The position numbers and the translations under genes are program-made. A model generated the notes under the pieces. That model had not been told where the DNA came from. It did not search any database and saw nothing but the letters and a program-made list of their open reading frames with translations. From Gracilibacillus salinarum (lineage in GTDB: Bacteria; Bacillota; Bacilli; Bacillales; Amphibacillaceae), in NCBI RefSeq assembly GCF_022919575.1, contig NZ_CP095071.1:186001-250000 (forward strand): a stretch of DNA of 64,000 bases. Direction: 5' to 3'. Shown piece by piece: positions 50,367 to 60,662 of the stretch (position 1 is the stretch's first letter; each line of letters begins with the position of its first letter).

Positions 50367-50387
50367 ATGGCTATGGTATTATATATT
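50359..50387 (+). promoter_or_regulatory. Promoter of the fapR-plsX-fabD-fabG-acpP operon
   Basis: TTGCAT (50359-50364), exactly 17 bases, TATATT (50382-50387). Transcription would start near 50394, inside the FapR operator. Confidence 0.7.
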
Positions 50388-50391
50388 ACTA

Positions 50392-50408
50392 TTAGTACCT
50401 AGTCATAA
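50392..50408. promoter_or_regulatory. FapR operator
   Basis: TTAGTACCTAGTCATAA matches the known FapR box of Bacilli at nearly every base. It covers the predicted transcription start of fapR, so FapR would block its own operon until malonyl-CoA rises. Confidence 0.92.
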
Positions 50409-50450
50409 TTTTTTGAAAAGCGGATGACATGTAAATGGACGGTGGAGTAC

Positions 50451-51032
50451 ATGAAACGGAACAAAAAGGAACGGCAGTTATTGCTAAAGGATACAATAGA
50501 AGAAAAACCGTTTATTACCGATGAAACGTTAGCGAAAATGTTTGCGGTCAGTATCCAGACAATACGATTAGATCGCATGGAATTAAATATTCCTGAACTG
50601 AGAGAACGTATTAAATCTGTTGCAACCAACAATTGGAATGAAACAGTTAAAGCGTTGCCGATAGATGAAGTGATCGGTGAAATTATAGATCTTGAGTTAG
50701 ATGAAAGAGCTATTTCTATTTTGGATATTACCGCAGAGCATGTTTTCTCACGGAACAAAATTGCCCGAGGTCACCATTTATTTGCTCAGGCTAATTCACT
50801 TGCAGTTGCCGTTATCAACGACGAATTAGCATTGACAGCAAATGCTGATATTAAATTTACCAGACAAGTGGTGCAGGGAGAGAGAGTGATCGCAAAAGCA
50901 AGAGTGAAAGAAGTAACTTCTTCTAACCGTACTGCTGTAGAAATCCAAAGTTACGTCGATAATGAAACAGTCTTTACGGGACTCTTTGAAATGTTTCGAT
51001 CGAATGATAATAAGGAAGGGGAACAATCATGA
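50451..51032 (+). CDS. fapR: Fatty acid biosynthesis repressor FapR
   Basis: Repressor of fatty acid and phospholipid genes, released from DNA by malonyl-CoA or malonyl-ACP. 193 residues: N-terminal DeoR-like helix-turn-helix ([22 protein letters not shown]) and a hot-dog-fold effector domain ([39 protein letters not shown]). The ATG at 50451 is chosen because MKRNKKERQ matches the family start; the upstream frame to 50424 overlaps the leader. It overlaps plsX by four bases. Confidence 0.96.
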   Translation: MKRNKKERQLLLKDTIEEKPFITDETLAKMFAVSIQTIRLDRMELNIPELRERIKSVATNNWNETVKALPIDEVIGEIIDLELDERAISILDITAEHVFSRNKIARGHHLFAQANSLAVAVINDELALTANADIKFTRQVVQGERVIAKARVKEVTSSNRTAVEIQSYVDNETVFTGLFEMFRSNDNKEGEQS

Positions 51033-52033
51033 GAATTGCAATAGATGCGATGGGTGGTGACCATGCACCAAAGGAAATTGTCCTTGGTGCGATGAAAGCC
51101 ATCGAACATTTTGATCAGCTTCACTTAACACTTATAGGTGATGAAAATGCGATGAAGCCCTATCTGAAAAGTAATGACCGAGTTGACATTATACATACGA
51201 CTGAAAAAATAACAAGTGAAGATGAGCCGGTAAAAGCAGTTCGTCGCAAAAAGAATGCCTCGATGGTATTAATGGCAAATGAAGTGAAAGCGGGTCGTGC
51301 TGATGCTTGTATATCTGCAGGTAACACAGGTGCGCTTATGAGTGCTGGGTTGTTTATCGTTGGGCGAATTAAAGGGATTGATCGTCCTGCGCTAAGCCCC
51401 ACACTTCCAACCGTAAATGGAGATGGATTCCTCCTGCTAGATGTAGGCGCCAATGTGGAAGCAAAGCCGCAGCACCTTCAGCAATACGCTCTGATGGGAT
51501 CAATCTATATGGAGAAAGTCCGCCAAATGGAAAAGCCACGTGTAGGACTTCTAAATGTCGGTACAGAAAAAGGTAAAGGCAATGATCTTACCAAAAAAGC
51601 ATTTGACTTAATGCAGGAACTGCCGATTCATTTCGTTGGTAATGTAGAAGCACGCGACTTATTAAATGGTGTCGCAGATGTCGTGGTAACAGATGGATTT
51701 AGTGGTAATATCGCGTTGAAAACCGTTGAAGGTACTGCTCTAACAATGTTTTCCATGATTAAAGAAGTATTTACGACAAATACCAAAACGAAAATTGCGG
51801 CACTGCTGGCAAAAAATGATATGAAGGGCTTAAAGAACAAGCTTGATTATTCTGAATATGGCGGAGCTGCATTGTTCGGTCTTGCAGCACCAGTAGTTAA
51901 GGCACATGGTTCTTCCAACCAGCAAGCGATTTTTAGTGCAATTCAGCAGACTGTTCAAATAGTAGAGAAAGAAGTTATTACGAAAATTGAAGCGGAAGTT
52001 CAGCAGCTTCAAGCTAGTAACGGGGAGGAATAA
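51029..52033 (+). CDS. plsX: Phosphate acyltransferase PlsX
   Basis: Converts acyl-ACP to acyl-phosphate for glycerol-3-phosphate acylation. 334 residues with [19 protein letters not shown], the [15 protein letters not shown] motif, [22 protein letters not shown] and [15 protein letters not shown]. It overlaps fapR by ATGA. FakA upstream provides the other acyl-phosphate source, so the two routes lie within 3 kb. Confidence 0.98.
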   Translation: MRIAIDAMGGDHAPKEIVLGAMKAIEHFDQLHLTLIGDENAMKPYLKSNDRVDIIHTTEKITSEDEPVKAVRRKKNASMVLMANEVKAGRADACISAGNTGALMSAGLFIVGRIKGIDRPALSPTLPTVNGDGFLLLDVGANVEAKPQHLQQYALMGSIYMEKVRQMEKPRVGLLNVGTEKGKGNDLTKKAFDLMQELPIHFVGNVEARDLLNGVADVVVTDGFSGNIALKTVEGTALTMFSMIKEVFTTNTKTKIAALLAKNDMKGLKNKLDYSEYGGAALFGLAAPVVKAHGSSNQQAIFSAIQQTVQIVEKEVITKIEAEVQQLQASNGEE

Positions 52034-52036
52034 GTC

Positions 52037-52981
52037 GTGAAAAAAGTAGCATTCATTTATCCTGGCCAAGGCTCGCAAGCAGTAGGCATGGGACAAGATT
52101 TATATGATAATTATCAGCAGGTTAGAGAATTATTTGATCAGGCGAATGAAGTTCTGGGTTTTAATCTGACTGATATTATGTTTGAAGGTCCTAAGGAAAC
52201 TCTTACGAAAACAGAAAATACGCAGCCAGCACTTTTATTAGTAAGTGCAGCAATTACGCAATTACTAAAGGAACAAGGTATTCATCCTTCCGTAACAGGT
52301 GGTCACAGTTTGGGAGAATACAGTGCACTTGTGGCAGCGAATGCTTTACCAGTAACCGAGGCAGTTGAACTTGTACACCAACGTGGGAAGCTGATGGAGA
52401 ATGCGTATCCAGCTGGAAAAGGTGCAATGGCAGCTGTGCTTGGGCTCGATAAGACGACGCTGCAAGAAACATTAACACATATTCACGAGCAAACAGATGA
52501 AGTGATTGAAATAGCAAATATTAATTGCCCTGGTCAAATAGTTGTGTCAGGTTCACAGAAGGCTGTTGATGTCGCGGTCGAACAACTGAAGGAAGCGGGA
52601 GCTAAGCGAGTATTACCACTAGCTGTAAGTGGTCCGTTTCATTCGAGTCTAATGAAACCTGCAGCTGAACAATTTAGTGAACTTGTTCAGAATGTGAATT
52701 GGACGGATACGACGATTCCAGTATATGCAAATGTAACAGCGGACAAAGTAACCAGCCAGGAACAAATTAAGCAGTTACTGGTAGAACAGTTATATTCTCC
52801 AGTCAGATTTGAAGAAATAATTGAGCAGTTGTTGGATGAATCGCTTGATGCCATTGTTGAAGTAGGCAGCGGTAAAGTATTAACGGGACTGGTAAAGAAA
52901 GTGAATCGTAGAATGACTACCTTTGCCGTACAGGATGATGCTTCCTTACAAGCATTTATCGAATGGATAAAGGAGGATTAA
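52037..52981 (+). CDS. fabD: Malonyl-CoA:ACP transacylase
   Basis: Loads malonyl groups on ACP. 314 residues with FIYPGQGSQAVGMG, the nucleophile elbow GGHSLGEYSAL carrying the catalytic serine, and AVSGPFHSSLMKPA with the catalytic histidine. The start is a GTG at 52037 behind ggggagg. Next gene begins three bases after the stop. Confidence 0.97.
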   Translation: MKKVAFIYPGQGSQAVGMGQDLYDNYQQVRELFDQANEVLGFNLTDIMFEGPKETLTKTENTQPALLLVSAAITQLLKEQGIHPSVTGGHSLGEYSALVAANALPVTEAVELVHQRGKLMENAYPAGKGAMAAVLGLDKTTLQETLTHIHEQTDEVIEIANINCPGQIVVSGSQKAVDVAVEQLKEAGAKRVLPLAVSGPFHSSLMKPAAEQFSELVQNVNWTDTTIPVYANVTADKVTSQEQIKQLLVEQLYSPVRFEEIIEQLLDESLDAIVEVGSGKVLTGLVKKVNRRMTTFAVQDDASLQAFIEWIKED

Positions 52982-52984
52982 CAG

Positions 52985-53728
52985 ATGATGTTAAAAGATC
53001 AAGTTGCACTTGTTACAGGTGCATCACGTGGAATCGGTCGAGAGATTGCGTTAACTTTTGCTAGAAACGGTGCAAAAGTAGTGGTAAACTACTCTGGTAG
53101 TGAAGAAAAAGCGCAAGCTGTGGTTAACGAGATCATAGAGAATGGTGGAGAAGCGATTAAACTTCAGGCGAATGTCAGTGACGAAGCTGATGTGAAAGCT
53201 ATGGTGAAAGAGACAATCCAAGCGTTCGGGAGTCTTGATATCCTCGTGAATAATGCAGGTATCACGAAAGATAATTTGCTAATGCGAATGAGTGAAGCAG
53301 ACTTTGAAGATGTAATAGATATCAATCTCAAAGGTGTCTTCCTGACTACCAAGGCGGTTTCCCGTCAAATGATGAAACAGCGGCAAGGTCGAATTATTAA
53401 TGTATCCTCTGTTGTTGGCATCAGCGGTAATCCGGGACAGGCCAACTATGTTTCTGCAAAAGCCGGTGTCATAGGATTAACTAAGTCGACAGCTAAGGAA
53501 TTTGCTGCTCGTAATATATTAGTCAATGCCATTGCACCTGGTTTTATTGCAACAGATATGACTGATAAATTAACGGAAGAACAGAAAGAACAAATGCTTT
53601 CTTTAATCCCTTTAAACAAATTAGGTAAAGCGGAAGATGTAGCGAACGTAGCTCTGTTTTTGGCTTCTGAACAATCCAACTATATTACAGGTCAAACCAT
53701 TCAAGTTGATGGTGGTATGATCATGTAA
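52985..53728 (+). CDS. fabG: 3-oxoacyl-ACP reductase FabG
   Basis: NADPH-dependent short-chain reductase of the elongation cycle. 247 residues with [14 protein letters not shown] (cofactor loop), NNAGIT, the catalytic Ser in [10 protein letters not shown] and the YVSAKAGV Tyr-Lys pair. Two ATGs in a row (52985, 52988) are possible: the first is better spaced from aggagg, the second matches the B. subtilis start. Confidence 0.97.
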   Translation: MMLKDQVALVTGASRGIGREIALTFARNGAKVVVNYSGSEEKAQAVVNEIIENGGEAIKLQANVSDEADVKAMVKETIQAFGSLDILVNNAGITKDNLLMRMSEADFEDVIDINLKGVFLTTKAVSRQMMKQRQGRIINVSSVVGISGNPGQANYVSAKAGVIGLTKSTAKEFAARNILVNAIAPGFIATDMTDKLTEEQKEQMLSLIPLNKLGKAEDVANVALFLASEQSNYITGQTIQVDGGMIM

Positions 53729-53764
53729 TAGAATGGACTTGATCTTTGAAAGGAGGTGACGAGA

Positions 53765-53998
53765 ATGTCCGAAACTTTTGACAAAGTAAAGCAAATCGTT
53801 GTTGACCGTCTTGACGTAGACGAAGAGAAAGTAACACTAGAAGCATCTTTTAAAGATGATTTAGAAGCAGATTCATTAGATGTAGTGGAACTTGTGATGG
53901 AACTTGAAGACGAGTTTGACCTTGAAATTGCTGATGAAGATGCAGAAAAAATCGCTACAGTAGGTGATGCTGTAAAATACATAGACAGCAACCAATAA
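53765..53998 (+). CDS. acpP: Acyl carrier protein
   Basis: 77-residue acidic helical carrier. The phosphopantetheine serine lies in [19 protein letters not shown]. The ATG at 53765 follows aaaggaggtga. The earlier GTG (53756) is part of that site, and the ATG gives exactly the usual length. It closes the FapR-controlled operon. Confidence 0.98.
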   Translation: MSETFDKVKQIVVDRLDVDEEKVTLEASFKDDLEADSLDVVELVMELEDEFDLEIADEDAEKIATVGDAVKYIDSNQ

Positions 53999-54009
53999 TA
54001 TGTAACCAT

Positions 54010-54042
54010 CTAAGAAAGTCTTACCGTAGTAAGACTTTCTTA
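54010..54042 (+). terminator. Hairpin after acpP
   Basis: ctaagaaagtcttac and gtaagactttcttag form a perfect 15-bp stem with a four-base loop. The following T-run is broken (tattt), so termination may be partial. Confidence 0.7.
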
Positions 54043-54184
54043 GTATTTAATTACCTTAAATATAATTGATCAACAGCGGATAACTCAAGGCAGTGATGAA
54101 CGAGAAAAAGAACAAACACTTCTGCTGTCGACTTAAAGACTGGCAATCGTCATTTCCTCTAGTGGGAAACCTTTACAGAAAAGG

Positions 54185-54213
54185 TTGGCGTATCGCCATA
54201 TTTCCTTTATAAT
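54185..54213 (+). promoter_or_regulatory. Promoter of rnc
   Basis: TTGGCG (54185-54190), 17 bases, TATAAT (54208-54213), about 39 bases before the rnc start. It indicates that rnc is not only read from acpP. Confidence 0.65.
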
Positions 54214-54251
54214 AGTGTCAATGATTGAAATCATGTTGGTAGGTGAAGAAA

Positions 54252-54938
54252 GTGTCAGATTTGAAATTGCTTCAGAAGGAACTGAATATTTGGTTTAAAG
54301 ATGAAAAACTATTAAGACAAGCTTTTACTCATTCATCTTATGTGAATGAGCACCGGAAAAAGAATCTGCTTGATAATGAGAGATTGGAATTTTTAGGTGA
54401 TGCTGTATTGGAATTAGGTGTTTCTCAATACCTTTACCGAGAATTCGGTCATTTTGCTGAAGGGGATTTAACGAAACTTCGAGCATCCATTGTATGTGAA
54501 CCAGCACTCGTCACATTCGCGGAAACGTTAGACTTTAGTAAATACGTATTATTGGGCAAAGGTGAAGAAATGACAGGTGGCCGTAATCGTCCCGCTCTTC
54601 TGGCAGATGTTTTTGAAGCATTTATAGGTGCTTTATACTTGGATCAAGGGTATGATCAGGTGATTCATTTCTTGAAGAAATATGTCTATCCTGAGATTAC
54701 AACCGGTGTTTTTTCTCATACGATGGATTATAAAAGTCAATTGCAAGAAACTGTACAACAGCATAAAAATAGATTAGTGGAGTATAGTATTGTTGATGAA
54801 AAAGGACCTGCACATGATCGGGAATTTTTCGCTGTTGTCACTATCAACGGACAGACTGCTGGAAAAGGTGTTGGCAGAACCAAAAAGGAAGCAGAACAAC
54901 GCGCAGCCAAACAAGCCCTCGATGCACTTCCACAATAA
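54252..54938 (+). CDS. rnc: Ribonuclease III
   Basis: Double-strand-specific RNase for rRNA and antisense processing. 228 residues: the signature [15 protein letters not shown] with metal-binding acids, [16 protein letters not shown], and a C-terminal dsRNA-binding domain with [12 protein letters not shown] and [13 protein letters not shown]. The GTG at 54252 is chosen; the GTG at 54243 overlaps the aggtgaag site. In B. subtilis smc follows directly; here a repeat and a minus-strand gene intervene. Confidence 0.96.
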   Translation: MSDLKLLQKELNIWFKDEKLLRQAFTHSSYVNEHRKKNLLDNERLEFLGDAVLELGVSQYLYREFGHFAEGDLTKLRASIVCEPALVTFAETLDFSKYVLLGKGEEMTGGRNRPALLADVFEAFIGALYLDQGYDQVIHFLKKYVYPEITTGVFSHTMDYKSQLQETVQQHKNRLVEYSIVDEKGPAHDREFFAVVTINGQTAGKGVGRTKKEAEQRAAKQALDALPQ

Positions 54939-54945
54939 GCACATA

Positions 54946-54997
54946 AATTCTATTATCAATGAAACGCTTAGTGGCTAATTGATAGTAGAATTTTTTA
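54946..54997 (+). terminator. Terminator after rnc
   Basis: aattctattatcaat pairs with attgatagtagaatt, followed by a T-run. Confidence 0.85.
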
Positions 54998-55027
54998 TGC
55001 CAATAAAAAAAGTAGGTTTGTTTAATA

Positions 55028-55235
55028 CAGAAAATATAAAGTGGAATTGTATCAAAATCTGGAAATTGATAGGTTGTATTTGCTTAGCAAAGCTCCAAAA
55101 AATTGCTCTACCTCCTATGGGAACGGCTTCAGCCGTGCCTCGCTGGATGCAAAGTGGTTGGCCAGATTGGTATCACAGCACATCAACCATTTCAAAATTG
55201 CCGCTAAGCAGCTAGACATAAACCGTAATAAGATA
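55028..55235. repeat. Degenerate short copy G of the inverted-repeat family
   Basis: The decayed ends gaaaatataaagtggaattg and agacataaaccgtaataaga still resemble the terminal repeats. The core holds ttgcttagcaaagctcc, acggcttcagccgtgcc and agtggttggccag. Point changes have accumulated throughout, so it is older than D and E. Short frames through it have no homologous character. Confidence 0.6.
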
Positions 55236-55242
55236 TGTTAAT

Positions 55243-55280
55243 AAAAACTCGGATGTCCTTATGGAGGCATCCGAGTTTTT
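55243..55280. terminator. Bidirectional terminator
   Basis: aaaaactcggatg..c and gcatccgagttttt form a symmetric hairpin just downstream of the minus-strand DUF1128 gene. Confidence 0.88.
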
Positions 55281-55290
55281 GCGATAGGTT

Positions 55291-55512
55291 TTATTTTCGG
55301 TATTGTCGTAATTCAGTGATAAAGGCTTGTGTTTCTGCTACGGTTAAGCCGCCTTTTTGTTTAAGTAAATCATAGAGTTCTTTAAGCTCATCATAATGCT
55401 TCATATCATAATCGTCCGGATTCATAATCGAATCATTGACGACTTGCAGCATTCTTCCCATTTCCTGAATGATATAAGCTAAATTTTCTTCTGTTTTTTC
55501 TTCTAAATGCAA
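55291..55512 (-). CDS. DUF1128 (UPF0435, YfkK-like) protein
   Basis: 73-residue soluble protein: KTEENLAYIIQEMGRMLQVVN, then the acidic YDMKHYDELKELYDLL stretch and GLTVAETQAFITELRQYRK. This matches my memory of the UPF0435/DUF1128 family, of unknown function, for example B. subtilis YfkK. A conserved home next to smc is not known to me, so this is likely a local insertion into the rnc-smc pair. Ribosome site taggagtg precedes the minus-strand ATG. Confidence 0.8.
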   Translation of the reverse strand: MHLEEKTEENLAYIIQEMGRMLQVVNDSIMNPDDYDMKHYDELKELYDLLKQKGGLTVAETQAFITELRQYRK

Positions 55513-55660
55513 TTCTATTCACTCCTAATATGTATTTTATAGGATCTTCCTTCTCTTACTCTAGTCTTTATGATAAAATAAATAAGTTGAAAAGCAAAGG
55601 ATTAATTATAATCCAATCTTGATTTTCCGCGATGAAATGATATAAATAGGAGTTTTATAA

Positions 55661-58600
55661 ATGTATTTAAAACAATTAGATACAATTGGTTTTAAATCTT
55701 TCGCTGAGCGAATTAAAGTCGAATTTGTACCTGGTGTTACGGCCGTAGTAGGCCCGAATGGAAGTGGAAAGAGTAATATTACCGATGCAATTCGCTGGGT
55801 ACTCGGAGAACAATCAGCTAGATCTCTTCGTGGTGCCAAAATGGAAGATATAATCTTCCAGGGAAGTGAATCGCGCAGAGCCCTAAATGTTGCCGAAGTA
55901 ACGTTGGTATTGGATAACTCAGATAACCGGCTTCCCGTTGACTATCAGGAAGTAAGTGTTACAAGAAGAGTGTACCGTTCAGGCGAAAGTGAATTTTTAA
56001 TGAATAAACAGCCATGTCGCTTAAAAGATATTACGGAACTTTTTATGGATTCGGGATTAGGAAGAGAAGCTTTCTCCATAATAAGCCAAGGGAAAGTGGA
56101 AGAGATCCTAAGCTCTAAATCAGAAGAACGACGAGTAATTTTCGAAGAAGCAGCAGGTGTATTGAAATATAAAAACAGAAAGAAACAGGCAGAGTATAAA
56201 CTAGCAGAAACACAAGAAAATTTGAACCGTGTAGAAGATATTATTTATGAAATCGATGGGCAATTGGAGCCATTGGCACAGCAAGCATCGATCGCAAAAG
56301 AGTATCTGTCCCAAAAAGAACGACTGACGAATGTAGAAGTCGGCTTACTGGCAAAAGAAATTGAACAGTTGAATAATCAGTGGGAAGCCTCTGAGCAGGA
56401 TTTAACCAAGAAGCGTGCTGATTTAAATGGCAAGCAGCAATGGATTCAGTCTCACGAACAAAAGAGTATGCAATTGAAGCAGGAAGTCCAGCAAGCAGAT
56501 GAACAAATTACAAAATTACAGGAAACCTTATTAGTTGCAACACAAGAGTTAGAGAATCTTGAAGGTAACAAGAAGATCTTTCATGAAAGACTTCAGCATT
56601 TTCAAGAAAATAAAACGAATTTAGAACGGGATATCATCGAAACACGTGAAAAGAAAGAAGCACTTGTGGAACAGTTGCAGCAAGAACAACAGATTTTAGA
56701 TCAGTATAAACAAGAGAACCATTCCTTAACGAAACAGATTAATACGATAAATGAACAATTAGAAAAAGGTAAAAATACAATCGAAGAAGATATTGAAACA
56801 CTGAAGAGTGATTATATTGAACTGTTAAATGAGCAGGCAGCGAAACGTAATGAAAAAAATTCGATTCAGCAGCAATTAGAAAAATGGAAGGCAAAAAGAA
56901 TGTTCAATCCAGTAAATGGCAACATTTATATGAGGAACGCAGTGAACTTGTCCAAGCAGTCGAGCGAACAGAAGCTGTAGTAAACCAGGAGAGCAAAGCG
57001 TTACAAGAAGTACAAGAATCGTATCAGCAAACCGAGCGAAAGGTATCTGCAGAAGATAAAATGCTCGACGATATGCAACAGAAATTATATAAAGGATATC
57101 AAATGCTCGAGAATTTGAAATCTAAGAAAGAAATGCTCGAAGACTTGAAAGAAGATTTCCAAGGCTTTTATTTTGGAGTCAAAGAAGTGTTGAAGGCTCG
57201 TGAACAGCGTGAATTATCAGGTATCCATGGTGCAATACCTGAGCTTATTGAATTTGATGATCAGCTGGTTGAAGCGATGGAGACAGCATTGGGTGCACAA
57301 GCTCAGCATGTCGTTGTCGATACAGAAAAATCAGCACGTGAAGCCATTCAATGGCTAAAAAAAACAAATAAAGGGCGCGCAACCTTCTTACCTATTAATG
57401 CGATGAAACCGAAACAAATACCGGCTAATTTCGTTGAAATGCTCAAACAAGATGATGAATTTGTTGGGGTAGCCGTAGATTTAATTCAATTTGATTCTAC
57501 ATATCAAACCGTAATGGGGGCACTATTAGGAAATGTTATCATTTCTAGAACATTAGAAGGTGCCAACCGTTTCGCCCAGCAGACTGGCAGGAGGTATCGG
57601 ATTGTCACATTAGATGGTGATGTCGTAAACCCTGGAGGCTCCATGTCTGGTGGTGCCAAGAAAAAGAATAACCAGTCATTATTTACGAGAGATCGTGAAC
57701 TAAAGACATTAACTAAAAAGTACAAGGAATACCAGGTACGCGTGACCGATTACGAAAAACAACTGCAAACACAAAAAGAATCACTGACAGAATTGCGTGC
57801 GCAAAAAGACACTCTGTACCAAAAGCTGGATGAATTACGTATGAGTCATCAAAAGCATCAAAGTGAGTATAAAGAGTCTAAATTATCACTTGAACATTTG
57901 AATGATCAGCTATCTATTTATGATCAGGATAAGATGCAACAGGAACAGGACAGGAAACTGTTAGAAGAACAACAAACCAAGATTGATGCTGATTTAGAAT
58001 CGCTGGACGAGCGCTTAACTACCCTTGATCAGAAGATTGAAACCTTAACAGACCAGCTTCAAAACTTTGAGGCGAAAGAAGAGGAATTGAAGCACAATCT
58101 TCAACGATTACAAGTACAGCAGGCTGAAGTAAAAAGTCAGTTAACTAACCAAAAAGAAAAAGTTGCAAAAACAGAATCGGAAATGGCAGAATATCAGGAA
58201 GTGCAAAACTCGAAAGAAAAACAATTGCAGCAACTGATTGATGTGAAAAATAGTCAACAGACGGAAGATGAGATTGAGCAACAAATTGAAGATAAAAAAC
58301 AGCAAAAACAAAGTAGCCAGGAATCGTTGCAAGAACTAAGAGATACTCGTTCTGCAAGTCAGCAAAACGTGAACACACTTGATGAATCAATCAGACTTGC
58401 ACAAAAAGAAGAATATGATTTGCAGCAAAACATTCAAGCAATAGAAATTAGTCGAAATCGCTTAGATCTCGATTTGGATAACAGGCTGCAACTGCTGGAG
58501 AATGAGTACAGCATGACCTTCGAAAAAGCAAAGGCAGATTTTCCTGCACCAGATAATTTAGAGAATGCCAAAGAGCAAGTAAAACTGATTAAAAAATCAA

Positions 58601-59226
58601 TTGAAGAACTTGGTACTGTGAATATTGGGGCAATTGAGGAATATGACCGGATTAAAGAACGGTATGAATTTCTGACAAGCCAGCAAACAGATCTCGTCGA
58701 AGCCAAACGGACCTTATACGAAATTATTGCTGAAATGGATGAGGAGATGACGCGACGGTTCGATGAAACCTTCTCACAAATCAAAGAAGAATTCACAGTT
58801 GTCTTCCAACGATTATTTGGTGGAGGGCATGCAGAACTGAAATTAACCGATCCGGATCAGTTATTGGAGACGGGCGTTGATATTATTGCCCAGCCTCCAG
58901 GTAAGAAGTTACAGCAATTAGGCTTGCTTTCAGGTGGTGAACGTGCCTTAACAGCCATTGCACTACTGTTTGCGATACTTCGCGTTCGTCCGGTGCCGTT
59001 CTGTGTGCTTGATGAAGTGGAAGCAGCACTTGATGAAGCGAATGTAGCGAGATTTGCCCAATATTTAAAACATTATAGTAAACATACGCAATTTATTGTC
59101 ATTACACATCGTAAAGGTACAATGGAAGAAGCTGATGTATTATATGGTGTGACCATGCAAGAATCAGGTGTTTCCCGATTAGTGTCTGTGAAGCTGGAAG
59201 AAGCGCCGGAATTGTTAGAAGCATAA
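55661..59226 (+). pseudogene. smc: Chromosome condensation ATPase SMC, frameshifted in this sequence
   Basis: Two overlapping frames encode one SMC. 55661-56980 has the N-terminal Walker A (GPNGSGKSNITDAIRWVLG) and the first coiled coil. A second frame (first ATG 56884, to 59226) has the rest of the coil, the hinge (VNPGGSMSGGAKKK) and the C-terminal signature (LLSGGERALTAIALLFAILR) with Walker B (CVLDEVEAALDEAN). A -1 shift is needed near 56853-56897, where runs of 5-7 A occur; restoring one base gives 1188 residues, the normal SMC length. Both parts align collinearly with B. subtilis SMC. A sequencing error is the simplest explanation since smc is nearly essential; real mutation or slippage are alternatives. 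Confidence 0.93.
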
Positions 59227-59244
59227 GCTGAGGAGGTTATTAAT

Positions 59245-60243
59245 GTGAGTTTCCTAAAAAAATTAAAAGATAAATTCCAATCCAATAATCAAGAACAAGA
59301 GGAAGTTACAGACAAATATAAAGATGGTCTGAGTAAGACAAGAAAATCCTTTTCAGAAAAAATTAACGACCTAGTTGCCCGCTATCGAAAAGTAGATGAA
59401 GAATTCTTCGAAGACTTGGAAGAAGTATTGATAGCTGCAGATGTTGGTGTTACAACTGTTATGGAATTAATTGAAGAGCTGGAAATGGAAGTGAAACGTC
59501 GTAACATTAAAGATACAAAAGAAGTTAAAGAAGTGATTTCAGAAAAGCTTGTAGAGATTTACCAGGGAGAAGATAATGAAACAGAAGATACCTCCTTAAA
59601 TATGCAACAAGATGAGTTGACTGTTATTTTGTTTGTAGGTGTCAACGGAGTTGGAAAAACAACAACCATCGGAAAACTGGCGCACCAATTAAAAACAGAA
59701 GGAAAACAAGTTCTGCTTACTGCTGGTGATACGTTCCGTGCCGGTGCTATTCAGCAATTAAATGAATGGGGGAACCGTGTCGGTGTTGATGTTATCAAGC
59801 ATAGCGAAGGAAGTGATCCGGCAGCAGTTATCTATGATGGGATTCAGGCTGCGAAATCACGGAATGCCGATGTTTTATTATGTGATACAGCAGGACGTCT
59901 GCAAAATAAAGTCAACCTGATGAATGAACTAGCCAAAGTGAAACGTGTCATTGAACGCGAAGTACCAAACGCACCACATGAAGTGTTATTAGTACTAGAT
60001 GCAACTACAGGACAGAATGCACTAAGCCAAGCGAAAACATTCTCTCAATCAACCGAGGTGTCAGGAATCGTCTTAACGAAACTAGATGGTACGGCAAAAG
60101 GTGGTATTGTGCTTGCTATTCGTAATGAACTGGGGATCCCGGTTAAACTCGTCGGTTTAGGTGAGAAGGTGACCGACCTGCAAACTTTTGATCCTCAGGC
60201 ATTTGTCTATGGACTATTTGCAGATATGATCGAAGAAGAGTAA
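59245..60243 (+). CDS. ftsY: Signal recognition particle receptor FtsY
   Basis: Membrane-associated SRP GTPase. 332 residues: an N-terminal basic/amphipathic FLKKLKDKFQS helix, N domain, and G domain with FVGVNGVGKTTTIGKLA, DTFRAGAIQQL, DTAGRLQNK and TKLDGTAKGG. The GTG start at 59245 lies behind aggagg. It follows smc by 18 bases, as in B. subtilis. Confidence 0.98.
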   Translation: MSFLKKLKDKFQSNNQEQEEVTDKYKDGLSKTRKSFSEKINDLVARYRKVDEEFFEDLEEVLIAADVGVTTVMELIEELEMEVKRRNIKDTKEVKEVISEKLVEIYQGEDNETEDTSLNMQQDELTVILFVGVNGVGKTTTIGKLAHQLKTEGKQVLLTAGDTFRAGAIQQLNEWGNRVGVDVIKHSEGSDPAAVIYDGIQAAKSRNADVLLCDTAGRLQNKVNLMNELAKVKRVIEREVPNAPHEVLLVLDATTGQNALSQAKTFSQSTEVSGIVLTKLDGTAKGGIVLAIRNELGIPVKLVGLGEKVTDLQTFDPQAFVYGLFADMIEEE

Positions 60244-60323
60244 GCCTGAAAAACTTGACAGTTGTTCTTCAGGATGAGTAGACTAAAATGTAAAGGCATT
60301 TTACTTAACGAGGAGTCCTTTTT

Positions 60324-60650
60324 ATGTTAGATAGAACGACAAGGATTAATGCACTGTATGATTTTTATCAAGAACTATTAACAGAGAAACAGCGCAGTTA
60401 TATGGAAATGTACTATTTAGAAGATTTTTCACTAGGTGAAATTTCCGAGACATCGAATGTATCTAGGCAAGCGATCTATGATAATATTCGAAGAACGGAA
60501 CAAATGCTCGAGGAATATGAGCAAAAGCTTGGATTATATCAGAAATTTCTTGTGCGGCAATCACTTCTGAAAGAAATAAGTGAGATTGCTGATGAAAGAA
60601 ATGATGAACAATTAAAGATGAAGATAGAAGCAATTATTGAAATCGAATAG
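60324..60650 (+). CDS. ylxM: UPF0122 protein YlxM (SRP-associated helix-turn-helix protein)
   Basis: 108 residues with a sigma-region-4-like helix-turn-helix: [38 protein letters not shown]. Streptococcal YlxM has been reported to modulate SRP GTPase activity. It sits between ftsY and ffh, the conserved place. The ATG follows cgaggagtcc. Confidence 0.95.
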   Translation: MLDRTTRINALYDFYQELLTEKQRSYMEMYYLEDFSLGEISETSNVSRQAIYDNIRRTEQMLEEYEQKLGLYQKFLVRQSLLKEISEIADERNDEQLKMKIEAIIEIE

Positions 60651-60662
60651 GGGGCGAATAGT

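Noticed and set aside
55041..55241. Two overlapping plus-strand frames between rnc and the DUF1128 gene
   Set aside because: Both lie in a degenerate repeat copy and show no protein-like composition.
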